From Actinomycetota bacterium (GTDB lineage Bacteria; Actinomycetota; Acidimicrobiia; Acidimicrobiales; Ilumatobacteraceae), in NCBI GenBank assembly GCA_009927375.1, contig RFNE01000279.1:1-32859 (forward strand): a DNA stretch of 32,859 nt. The letters are read 5' to 3'. The notes under the pieces were generated by a model, which saw only the letters and a program-made list of their open reading frames with translations, was not told the origin of the DNA and made no database searches. The translations under genes were made by a program, and so were the position numbers. How positions within the stretch are numbered: the stretch's first letter is position 1; each line of letters begins with the position of its first letter. This document shows, piece after piece, positions 1-9,075 of the stretch.

Positions 1-1589
<1,589 letters not shown>

Positions 1590-1624
1590 CGTTTCATCCT
1601 CCGAACTCGTGAACGAGACCAACC

Positions 1625-1631
1625 TATGCTA
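1625..1631. promoter_or_regulatory. Shared bidirectional -10 element TATGCTA between guaB1 and sua5
   Basis: TATGCT (plus, 1625-1630) ends exactly 6 bases before the sua5 GTG at 1637, which predicts a leaderless transcript. Its complement, shifted by one base, reads TAGCAT (1631-1626) and would serve guaB1, giving it a leader of about 30 nt with a Shine-Dalgarno. No clear -35 is visible for either side. This is inference from position and the pattern repeated elsewhere in the window. Confidence 0.5.
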
Positions 1632-1636
1632 CTGCC

Positions 1637-2569
1637 GTGAGTGCTCGAGTGATTTCCCACCTTGACGACGATGCCATTCGTGCGTCCACGGAGATTCTTG
1701 GCAACGGCGGGGTCGTCGCGTTACCCACGGAGACCGTGTATGGCCTAGGAGCCTCGGTTACGTCTCCCACAGGACTGCGGAGAGTCTTCGAGGTGAAGGG
1801 TCGACCATTCGACCATCCACTCATCACACACGGTGCGTCCTTGGCGATTCTCGACAACGTTGGAGAAAACGTCTCTCCCATCGCACGCAAACTTGCCGAA
1901 CTCGTCTGGCCCGGCCCGCTGTCGCTCCTCGTTCCTCGATCAGACTCTCTCGATCCCCTGGTGACGGGAGGACGATCCTCAGTCGTCGTCCGTGTACCGG
2001 CGCACGATTTCTTTCGGCGGGTCGTTGAAGCACTCGGCAGTCCGATCGCCGCCCCGAGCGCCAATCGCTTCGGCCGTGTCAGTCCGACGAACGCGGAGCA
2101 CGTGAGATCCGATCTGGGACTTGACGTCGATCTCATCGTTGATGGAGGACCGAGTGTCATCGGAGTCGAGTCGACGATCATCGACACCACGCTCGAACCA
2201 CCGCAAATCCTTCGACACGGAGGAATCCCCATCGAGGATCTGGAGTTGCTCACCGGGGTCGCGTTTGCCGAAGCCAGCGGTGGGAGCCGTGCCCCAGGGA
2301 TGCTCGCCAGTCACTATTCGCCACGGTGCGCTGTGCACCTTGCGGAGAGCCAGGCACAGGCCGACGAGATGCTTGCTCAGTTCCCAACAGGCTCGAGCGG
2401 TCTCATCGATGCCCCATCGTCGCTCGCCATGTATGCGGCGACCCTGTTTTCCTCCTTGCGCGCCTGCGACGACAAGGGGTGGTTGCACGCGGTCGCGGTT
2501 CTCCCCGCCGACGTGGGCCTCGGTCGGGCCATTCGTGACCGCCTGCAGCGGGCCGCCAGTCCCACCTGA
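1637..2569 (+). CDS. tsaC: L-threonylcarbamoyladenylate synthase (Sua5/YrdC/TsaC)
   Basis: Makes threonylcarbamoyl-AMP from threonine, bicarbonate and ATP for the universal t6A37 modification of ANN-decoding tRNAs; cytoplasmic. The YrdC domain spans about residues 8-195, with PTETVYGLGA, KGRPFDHPLI, APSANRFGRVSPT and GVESTIID. A Sua5-type C-terminal domain follows, with the linker SRAPGMLASHYSPR and the GLGRAIRDRLQRAA end, so this is the long Sua5 form (310 residues) rather than short TsaC. The GTG start has no Shine-Dalgarno but sits 6 bases after TATGCT, consistent with a leaderless mRNA. It is divergent from guaB1 with a 47-base gap. No frameshift is seen. Confidence 0.94.
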   Translation: MSARVISHLDDDAIRASTEILGNGGVVALPTETVYGLGASVTSPTGLRRVFEVKGRPFDHPLITHGASLAILDNVGENVSPIARKLAELVWPGPLSLLVPRSDSLDPLVTGGRSSVVVRVPAHDFFRRVVEALGSPIAAPSANRFGRVSPTNAEHVRSDLGLDVDLIVDGGPSVIGVESTIIDTTLEPPQILRHGGIPIEDLELLTGVAFAEASGGSRAPGMLASHYSPRCAVHLAESQAQADEMLAQFPTGSSGLIDAPSSLAMYAATLFSSLRACDDKGWLHAVAVLPADVGLGRAIRDRLQRAASPT

Positions 2570-2603
2570 GGCCGATTTCGCACCAAATTCGGGGTGCTCG
2601 CCG

Positions 2604-2632
2604 TTGCCCCCTCCCCGTGCCGCTCATAGGCT
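2604..2632 (+). promoter_or_regulatory. Promoter of the substrate-binding protein gene (TTGCCC-17-TAGGCT)
   Basis: A -35 like TTGCCC (2604-2609) is separated by 17 bases from the -10 TAGGCT (2627-2632), which predicts a start near 2639 and a leader of about 50 nt. This is one of few units here with a recognisable -35 and a real 5' leader. A GGGTGGC/GCCACCC stem-loop (2649-2666) precedes the Shine-Dalgarno AGGGGGAG (2675-2681), 9 bases before the ATG at 2691. Confidence 0.5.
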
Positions 2633-2690
2633 GTGAAGTCCTAACCCAGGGTGGCACCCGCCACCCGACTCCTAGGGGGAGAAAAACATA

Positions 2691-4016
2691 ATGAAGAAAA
2701 CCAACATGCGCCGTTTCGGTGCCATTGTTGCTGGTCTCAGCCTCGTGCTGGCGGCCTGCGGCGGCGGTGACGATGCGGCCTCTGACACCACGGCTGCAGC
2801 CGCTGGTGGCGAGTTGGAAGGCATGAAGGGCACGATGCCCCTCGTCGACCTTTCGGACGAGTTCAAGACAGGCTTGAACGAGTTCTGGACCGCCGCTGGT
2901 AACGCAGCTCTCGAGGACTTCAGCTACGCAGCTGAAGCTTTCGACTCGGTAATGCTCGTCGCTCTCGCGGCAGAGGCAGCTGGAACCGATGGCAGTGCAC
3001 TTGCCAACGAGATCCAGAACGTCTCGCGCGACGGTGAGAAGTGCACCGAGATCGCAGCTTGCCTCGAGCTCATCAAGGCCGGCACTGACGTCGACTACGA
3101 CGGCGCTTCTGGTCCGCAGGACATGAACGGAAACGGCGAGCCAGTCAATGCCTCGTACGGCGTTCTCACCTTCGGTGCAGACAACCGCTTCTCGTATGAC
3201 GATGCTTCCTACGTCCTCGCAGACGCTCCTGAGTCCGACATCGTTGATGCGGTCCCAGCTGGCGTCGAGCGCAAGGGTGATGGCGTGCTCAAGATCGGTT
3301 CGCTCCTTCCGGAGACCGGTTCGCTCGCCTTCCTCGGACCACCGGAATTCGCTGGCGTTGAGTATGCGATCAGCCTGATCAATGCAGCAGGCGGCATCCT
3401 CGGCAAGCCAGTCGAGTACGTCCAGGGTGACTCTGGCGACACCAGCACCGACACCGCAAGCACCACCGTTGACCGCCTCCTCGGCGAAAACGTTGATGCC
3501 ATCATCGGTGCAGCTTCGTCGTCCGTGTCCCTCACGGTCATCGACAAGATCACCGCAGCAGGCGTCATCCAGTTCAGCCCGGCGAACACGTCGGACAAGC
3601 TGACCACCTATGACGACAAGGGCCTCTACTTCCGCACCGCTCCCCCGGACAAGCTCCAGGGTGCAGTGCTCGCGAACTTGATCGCGGGCGACGGCGCAGC
3701 GACCGTGTACATCATGGCGCTCGACGATGCGTACGGAACCGGCCTTGCTGATGCGATCGAGGCAAACCTCACCGCAGCAGGCGTTGAAGTAGTTGGCAAG
3801 AAGATCTACGACCCGAAGGCAACGACGTTCGATGCCGAGGTTGACGAGATCGTCGCCGCCAACCCAGACGCAATCATGCTCGTCACCTTCGATGAAGGCT
3901 CCCGCATCCTCCGCACCATGGTGGAGAAGGGTGTTGGCCCGAAGGTCAAGAAGGTCTACGGTTGCGACGGCAACATGGGTAACGCACTCGGCGAGAACTT
4001 CGACTCGGGTAAGTAA
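2691..4016 (+). CDS. Branched-chain amino acid-type ABC substrate-binding lipoprotein with circularly permuted halves
   Basis: Exported lipoprotein that should deliver a Leu/Ile/Val-like or other amide ligand to the neighbouring LivHMGF transporter. Residues 1-23 are a lipoprotein signal with lipobox LAAC (Cys23), followed by an Asp/Ala/Thr-rich linker. The order of the periplasmic-binding fold is inverted. Residues ~41-190 (from LEGMKGTMPLVDLSDEF to FGADNRFSYDD) correspond to the usual C-terminal portion of LivK-type proteins. Residues ~197-441 (from VLKIGSLLPETGSLAFLGPPE to GCDGNMGNALGENFDSGK) correspond to the usual N-terminal portion. The protein end, ...ENFDSGK, would join directly to the start, ELEGMKGT..., in the ordinary order. 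Both junctions are in frame, and the gene has its own promoter, signal, stop and terminator. Codon use is that of a highly expressed gene. A family relative is certain; the permutation being biological rather than an assembly error is likely but unproven. Confidence 0.85.
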   Translation: MKKTNMRRFGAIVAGLSLVLAACGGGDDAASDTTAAAAGGELEGMKGTMPLVDLSDEFKTGLNEFWTAAGNAALEDFSYAAEAFDSVMLVALAAEAAGTDGSALANEIQNVSRDGEKCTEIAACLELIKAGTDVDYDGASGPQDMNGNGEPVNASYGVLTFGADNRFSYDDASYVLADAPESDIVDAVPAGVERKGDGVLKIGSLLPETGSLAFLGPPEFAGVEYAISLINAAGGILGKPVEYVQGDSGDTSTDTASTTVDRLLGENVDAIIGAASSSVSLTVIDKITAAGVIQFSPANTSDKLTTYDDKGLYFRTAPPDKLQGAVLANLIAGDGAATVYIMALDDAYGTGLADAIEANLTAAGVEVVGKKIYDPKATTFDAEVDEIVAANPDAIMLVTFDEGSRILRTMVEKGVGPKVKKVYGCDGNMGNALGENFDSGK

Positions 4017-4032
4017 TCCATCTAGATCAAAG

Positions 4033-4070
4033 AAAGGGCCCGGTCCGAAAGGACCGGGCCCTTTTGCTTT
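4033..4070. terminator. Strong rho-independent terminator between the substrate-binding gene and livF
   Basis: A perfect 14-bp stem AAAGGGCCCGGTCC / GGACCGGGCCCTTT closed by a GAAA tetraloop is followed by TTTTGCTTT. It lies 17 bases after the substrate-binding gene stop and 22 bases before the livF stop on the other strand. The A-rich left arm allows it to act in both directions. Confidence 0.9.
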
Positions 4071-4091
4071 CTCTGGTTATTGAAAGTTTGC

Positions 4092-4825
4092 TCAGCCGCC
4101 GGTCATCTTGGCGAGCGTGCCGAGATACAGCTTGATGACGTTCGGATCCGCCAACAGTTCGCGACCAGTTCCCGTGTAGGCATTGCGACCCTGATCGAGG
4201 ACGTACGCACGGTCGGTCACCTGGAGGCAACGACGTGCGTTCTGCTCAACCATGAGGATCGCGATTCCTTCAGAATTGATCTTCTTGCACTGGATGAACA
4301 CCTCGTCCTGCAGCGCAGGCGACAAACCTGCAGATGGCTCGTCGAGAAGCAACAGCTTCGGCTCCATCATGAGGGCCCGACCCATTGCCACCATCTGACG
4401 CTCGCCACCTGACAAAGAACCAGCGCGCTGTGCCGCACGATCCGAAGTTTCGGAAAGAGGTTCGTCACATAGTCGAAACGTTCGGCAAAGACGCTCGGCT
4501 TCAAGAAGCAACCCATCTCGAGGTTCTCAGAAACCGTGAGACTCTGAAAGACGTTCTGCGTCTGCGGCACATAACCGACGCCGCGTTCAACGAGCTCGTG
4601 AGCCTTCAGCCCGGTGATGTTCTCGCCGTTCAGCATCACCGAACCCGACCGTGTGGAGCACTGCCCAAGGATCGCTTTGAGCACCGTCGACTTTCCTGCG
4701 CCATTCGGTCCGATCACCCCGACGAATTCGCCAGCGCGAACCTCGATGTTGCAACCATTCAGGATGTTGACCTCTGGGATGTAGCCAGCGACCAGATCTT
4801 CGACGTGCAGCACGAGGCCACTCAT
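4092..4825 (-). CDS. livF: Branched-chain amino acid ABC transporter ATPase LivF (one frameshift)
   Basis: Cytoplasmic ATPase of a LivHMGF-type importer. Walker A GPNGAGKST is at residues 39-47, the Q-loop region YVPQTQNVFQSLTV follows, then signature LSGGERQMVAMGRALM, Walker B LLLLDEPSAGLSP and the H-loop region LMVEQNAR. The start ATG overlaps the livG stop (ATGA) and has GGAGGAGG upstream. The track splits it into two ORFs (4367-4954 and 4092-4511). One deleted base near 4441, within FPKLR/DRAAQRAG, restores a single 244-residue protein, the normal LivF length. It is last in the operon, and its end faces the shared terminator. Confidence 0.92.
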
Positions 4826-5693
4826 CACGCCTCCTCCATCAACGACTTGCCTTGGTGGCCACCGAGGTACGCCTCGATAACCGCAGGATTGGCCGAGATC
4901 TGGTCGGGAGTGCCCTCCGCGATGATTCTTCCCTCCGCCATCACGACGACCCAATCAGAAATGTCATGAACCATGTCCATGTCGTGCTCCACGAAGAGCA
5001 CCGTCATCCCATCGTCTCGCAGACCGCGAATGTGTTCATTCAGGCTCTGCTTGAGCGCGGGGTTGACGCCCGCCATCGGCTCGTCGAGCATGACGAGGCG
5101 CGGGTTCGTCATGAGCGCCCGAGACATCTCAAGGAGCTTTCGCTGCCCGCCCGACAACGTGCCGGCATATTCGTTTCGCATGTGGTCGAGCTTGAAGCGC
5201 TTGAGGAGCTCGTCGCGCGCTTCTCGATGACTTCCTCTTGGCGCTTCCATCTAAACGGCAGCAGACCGTTCCACCAACGCTCTCCCACCTGGTGAGTGGC
5301 ACCGAGTTTCATGTTCTCGATCACCGACATCTTGGTCAGGCTCTTGGTGAGCTGAAAGGTCCGAACCATGCCCATGGAGGCGGTGCGGTGGGCCACGACC
5401 TTCTCGAGGTTGCGACCGTCGAACATCCACTTCCCCTCGTTCGGCGTATCGAACCCGGTGAGCAGATTGAACAAGGTCGTCTTGCCAGCACCGTTGGGCC
5501 CAATCAACGCGGTGATCGATCCGCGTTGCACCTCGAGATGATTGACATCCACTGCGACGACTCCACCGAAATTCCTCCGCACGCTCTCGGCGATGAGGAT
5601 CGGGTCGGGCTTGGAGACCCCTGGTCGAGCTTCGACGGTCGCCAGCGCTTCCTTGGCTCGGCGTGCGGAATCGGAAAGGAACTCAGCGGCCAT
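4825..5693 (-). CDS. livG: Branched-chain amino acid ABC transporter ATPase LivG (one frameshift)
   Basis: Second ATPase of the importer. It has an N-terminal extension of about 30 residues before the ABC domain; Walker A GPNGAGKTT is at about 65-73, followed by GMVRTFQLTKSL, signature LSGGQRKLLEMSRALM, Walker B LVMLDEPMAGVNP and the LivG-like tail VFVEHDMDMV...EAYLGG (residues read across the shifted ORFs). The start ATG 5693 lies inside the livM end (11-base overlap). The two track ORFs (5109-5693, 4825-5250) join if one base is restored near 5222 in GAGAAGCGCGCGAC, which gives VIEKARDELLKRFK and 289 residues. It partners with LivF as the transporter's motor pair. Confidence 0.92.
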
Positions 5694-6687
5694 CGAGTGC
5701 CATCTCTTTCCTGTTCCCGAAGATGCCCTGTGGTCTGAAGGTCATGAGCAGCATCAATCCGAGCCCGATCAGCATGTAGTTCACCGGGCCCACCTGAGAC
5801 TTCTGCAGCAGGCCAAACCCGAAGATGCTGACTGGCTGATCCTTGGTGAGTTCACGCAAGAAGTTGTCTGAGAAGACATACAGGCCCCAGAAGATCATCG
5901 GCCCAACTACCGATCCGCGAACCTTGGCCACGCCACCGAGAACGAGTGCCGTCAACACGTAGAAGGTGACGTCGCGGCTGTAATTGTCGGGCTGCACCGA
6001 ACCACGGTCGAGAGCGAACACCACTCCAGAGAACATGCCGATTACACCGCCGATGATGAGCGACTGCATCTTGTAGGAGTACACGTTCTTGCCGAGACTG
6101 CGAACTGCATCCTCATCTTCACGAATGGCCTTGACCACGCGGCCCCACGGACTGCGCATGAGGAGGAACACCAAACCCGAGAAGATGCCAACGAGCGCCC
6201 AGGCGACGATCATCGTCCACAGCGTGTAGCCGCTGTACTGGAATGGACGAATGCCGTAGAGATGGCCTGGATCAAACGGACTCAGGTCTCTAAACGGAGT
6301 GCTGAACGAGTTGATGCCGTCAGAGCCTCCGAAGTACTCCTTGAACCGAACCGATCGAACGATGAGACGCACGATCTCCGCCGTGGCGATCGTGACGATG
6401 GCCAAGTAGTCGGCTCGGAGACGGAGCGTCGGAATACCGACGAGCACGCCGAGCACAACGACATAGATGAGGCCGATCACGATTCCCCACCACATTCCGA
6501 CCCCGAAATACTGCGACGTCATGCCGAGCCCATACGCACCACACGCCATGAAGGCGGCCTGACCGAAATTGAGCAGACCGGTGTAACCGAACTGCACGTT
6601 CAAGCCGATTGCCGCCAACGCGAAGTACGCGGCGTCCATGCCGATCAGCGCGCTGATCGTGTTCTCGAGAACCTTGATGATGTCCAT
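5683..6687 (-). CDS. livM: Branched-chain amino acid ABC transporter permease LivM
   Basis: Integral membrane permease with about 9-10 hydrophobic segments, 334 residues from the chosen start. Family marks are GLNVQFGYTGLLNFGQAAFMACGAY near the N-terminus, GIPTLRLRADYLAIVTIA, SPWGRVVKAIREDEDA (the loop that contacts the ATPases), and the RPQGIFG end typical of LivM/LivH. I start at ATG 6687 (MDIIKVLENT), 1 base after the livH stop, rather than the track's 6735, which would overlap livH by about 16 codons. It is intact, and its end overlaps livG. Confidence 0.93.
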   Translation of the reverse strand: MDIIKVLENTISALIGMDAAYFALAAIGLNVQFGYTGLLNFGQAAFMACGAYGLGMTSQYFGVGMWWGIVIGLIYVVVLGVLVGIPTLRLRADYLAIVTIATAEIVRLIVRSVRFKEYFGGSDGINSFSTPFRDLSPFDPGHLYGIRPFQYSGYTLWTMIVAWALVGIFSGLVFLLMRSPWGRVVKAIREDEDAVRSLGKNVYSYKMQSLIIGGVIGMFSGVVFALDRGSVQPDNYSRDVTFYVLTALVLGGVAKVRGSVVGPMIFWGLYVFSDNFLRELTKDQPVSIFGFGLLQKSQVGPVNYMLIGLGLMLLMTFRPQGIFGNRKEMALDGR

Positions 6688-6688
6688 C

Positions 6689-8000
6689 TCAGCCCACCCG
6701 CTGCTTTCTGCCCAAGATTCCCTGCGGGCGAACAATCAGAACGACGACGAGAATGAACAAAGCCGGGGCATTCTTCAGTTCTGCTGGCACCACGAGAGAC
6801 GCGAGTTCGACGAACAATCCGACGAAGAACCCTCCGACGAGTGCGCCGTATGCCGAACCAAGACCGCCAAGAGTGATTCCCGCGAACATCAGGAAGATCA
6901 AGCCGCTTCCCATCTCGAACCCAACCTGCTCGTCCAGCCCGCGGAACACGCCACCCAGTGCTGCGAGTGCACCTCCGGCGATCCAGACGATCCGGATGAT
7001 GCGCTGCGTGTCGATACCCGTGGATGACGCGAGCGCCGAGTTGTCGGACACCGCACGAATCGCCTTCCCGGTGCGCGACCTCTGGAGGAACATCGCGACC
7101 GCAATGAGGACCACGAGCGAAATGATCGCGGTCGTCAAATCACGCATCGTGATTGACACCGGACCAAACTTCTTGGCGACCTGCAGGCTGAAGTCGTCAA
7201 GCGGCCGAGTACGACCACCGAATTGGTAGAGATAGAAGTTCCTCAGCATGATCGAGAGACCCACTGAAACGACGAGCTGCGAGATCAGCCCGATTCCGCG
7301 CTTGCGGAGTCGCCCGAAGATCAGCTCGTTGAAGAGAAACCCGAAGAGGCCCCGAGCACGATGACGAGCGGCGCTCCGATCAGCAGAGGGATACCAATGA
7401 TCACGTTCAGCCAAACGCCATCAATCCACCGAAGGTGACCATCTCTCCGTGCGCAAAGTTCGTCAATCCAGTCGTGCCGAAAATGAGCGACAACCCGACC
7501 GAACAGATCGCGATGATGAGACCGAGACGAACACCGTCCACCGAACGCTGCAAGATCTTGTCGAACAGCGATGTCGAACTCGATGCACTCGCACCCGTGA
7601 AGAACCGAACCAGCTTGTCATTCGTCGTGAAGGCGTCCTTTTGGATGACCGCCGTAAACTTCTCTTCGTTGATCAACGAGGCCCCGTCTGGAAGCGTCGA
7701 TACGTCGAGAGTCACCACGTAGTAATCCTTCGCGGGTACCGGTAGAGCAATCGTCCCGTCAGTCCCGGTTTCACCGCGCGTCACTTCCGTTCCTGCCTGG
7801 TTCGTCACGACAATCGTGACACCGGCAACTGGTGCACGACTCGTCGTCGAGCCGTCCACGCTTTGGTCCTGCACCGATGCGGTAATGGTGAACTCGGACT
7901 CAGCAGCCTTCACCGTTCCTTGAGAAAACCCGAGGATGCATATCGCCGCGCCGATTGACGACAGCCACAACCGAGCGCGTCCGACCCGTCGTTCCCCCAT
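6689..8000 (-). CDS. livH: LivH permease with an N-terminal signal peptide and Ig/carboxypeptidase-regulatory-like domain (two frameshifts)
   Basis: Second permease of the importer, but with about 150 extra residues at the N-terminus. These are a Sec-type signal (hydrophobic WLSSIGAAICILGFS), then a beta-rich segment (FTITASVQDQSVDG, APVAGVTIVVTNQAG, GTDGTIALPVPAKDYYVVTLD) resembling carboxypeptidase-regulatory/Ig-like domains. The LivH core follows (GLTNFAHGEMVTFGGLM, GLGSAYGALVGG, RPQGILG). ATG 8000 is my preferred start. GTG 8024, overlapping the ctaA stop as GTGA, is an alternative in the same frame. Single-base deletions near 7413 and 7347 split the core. Repair gives 437 residues, against about 290-300 for ordinary LivH. 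The added domain should face outside. Confidence 0.86.
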
Positions 8001-8010
8001 AAGTACGCCC

Positions 8011-8016
8011 AATCTA
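8011..8016 (-). promoter_or_regulatory. Candidate -10 (TAGATT) for livHMGF
   Basis: TAGATT on the minus strand lies 10 bases upstream of the livH ATG at 8000, at the very end of ctaA. It would give the liv operon a start independent of ctaA, with only a few bases of leader. No -35 is recognised. Weak on its own; supported by the window-wide use of TANNNT. Confidence 0.35.
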
Positions 8017-8020
8017 GTCC

Positions 8021-8898
8021 TCACGCACTTGCCGAAGCAGTCCGATCGAGCAACGAAGCGACCAGATTGGTCGTCGTCACGGTGACGGCGACGGAACCGG
8101 CGATATGGAGTGCCACGAGCGCCGCTGGAATGCCCGAGAAATACTGAACATAGCCCACGAATCCTTGAGCCACGAAGGCCCCGAGCACCAATGAGACCTC
8201 TCGATAGAGAACACTCGATGGGCTCTTCCTCACTTTTCGGGTGATGAGCAGGAGTACGCCCAACGAGACCCACACCGATGCGCTGTGCACCCTGGCAATG
8301 TCGCGAATCTCGAATCCCAGGCGAATGGCGTTCTCATCGCCTGCGTGAGGTCCGCTTCCCGTCACCATCGTTCCAGTGACGATGGCACACGTTGTGGCGA
8401 GGGCAAAGAGCGCGCCAAGGAAACGCGAACCTTCGAGTTGTCCCAATTGAGCATTGTCGGGATGAGCGACCCTCACGAGAAGGGTTGACAGCACCACTAA
8501 GACCGCTGACACGAGGAAATGGGTCATGTTGGACCACGGATTGAGCCCGGTCCATACGACATAGGCACCGATGACCACTTGAAGAAGCACCCCACGACGA
8601 GTGACGATGCGAGCCATCGTGCGTGTCGTGGTGCTGGGCGGACGGCCAGCGATGCCAGGACGGCGAGAACCACCGAAGCTGCGACCACCCCGGTGAGCAG
8701 GCGGTTCACCTGCTCGATGGCGGCATGCCAGGAGGAGACGTCGACGAATCGCTCCGAATTGCACTCCGGCCAATCCGAGCACCCGAGGCCACTCCCCGTC
8801 AGACGGACCCAGGAACCCGTCAGAACGATCCCGATCAGGGCTCCCCGAGCGAACAGCGCGACCCGCCTGAAGGCCTGTTGGGAAAGGGTTCGGGCCAC
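8021..8898 (-). CDS. ctaA: Heme A synthase CtaA / COX15 family (one frameshift)
   Basis: Membrane enzyme that converts heme O to heme A for aa3-type cytochrome oxidase. N-terminal motif GSWVRLTGSGLGCSDWPEC carries the paired cysteines of actinobacterial/Bacillus-type CtaA. HAAIEQVNRLLTG, TGLNPWSNMTHF and the later HSASVW and LHIAGS segments supply heme-ligand histidines among about eight membrane spans. One G is missing in a G-run at 8590-8593 (C-run on plus). Restoring it joins the track ORFs 8524-8898 and 8021-8974 into 292 residues. The GTG start at 8898 is 6 bases after TACCCT, so it is predicted leaderless. Its stop overlaps a possible livH GTG. Confidence 0.9.
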
Positions 8899-8904
8899 CG
8901 CAAC

Positions 8905-8910
8905 AGGGTA
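8905..8910 (-). promoter_or_regulatory. Leaderless -10 (TACCCT) of ctaA
   Basis: TACCCT on the minus strand, then 6 bases, then the ctaA GTG at 8898. There is no Shine-Dalgarno. This is the same arrangement as at the other transcription-unit starts in this window. Confidence 0.5.
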
Positions 8911-8964
8911 GGTCCCCCAGCCCAGTCCTCACCGTCAGAGACCGATCGGGGGCCCCAGAACCCC

Positions 8965-8989
8965 TTGTAACCACTCTTAGTGGTTACAA
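8965..8989. promoter_or_regulatory. Perfect 10-bp inverted repeat, candidate operator
   Basis: TTGTAACCAC-TCTTA-GTGGTTACAA is a perfect palindrome with 5-base centre in the 177-base gap between ctaA and the M23 peptidase gene. It lies about 55 bases upstream of the ctaA -10 and 86 bases before the peptidase start. No T-run follows, so it is not a terminator. A dimeric regulator site is the likeliest reading; which regulator is unknown. Apart from this palindrome and the Shine-Dalgarno of the next gene, I see nothing else in the gap. Confidence 0.5.
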
Positions 8990-9075
8990 CGACATTTTCC
9001 GTGAGAAATTGCTCAAGTTGACCCCCGAGTTGCCGAAACCCATTGCGGATCTCACACCACGCAAGGGAGCACATC

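Noticed and set aside
7395-7425. In-frame TGA in LivH as a selenocysteine or recoded codon
   Set aside because: The frame changes at this point and the homologous sequence continues in another frame, so a missing base explains it.
8965-8989. The inverted repeat as a rho-independent terminator
   Set aside because: The arms are not GC-rich throughout, no T-run follows, and no gene ends there.
8911-9075. A c-di-AMP (ydaO-type) riboswitch upstream of the M23 hydrolase, as in many actinobacteria
   Set aside because: The gap is short and I could not find the conserved ydaO core; only a DNA palindrome and a Shine-Dalgarno are visible.
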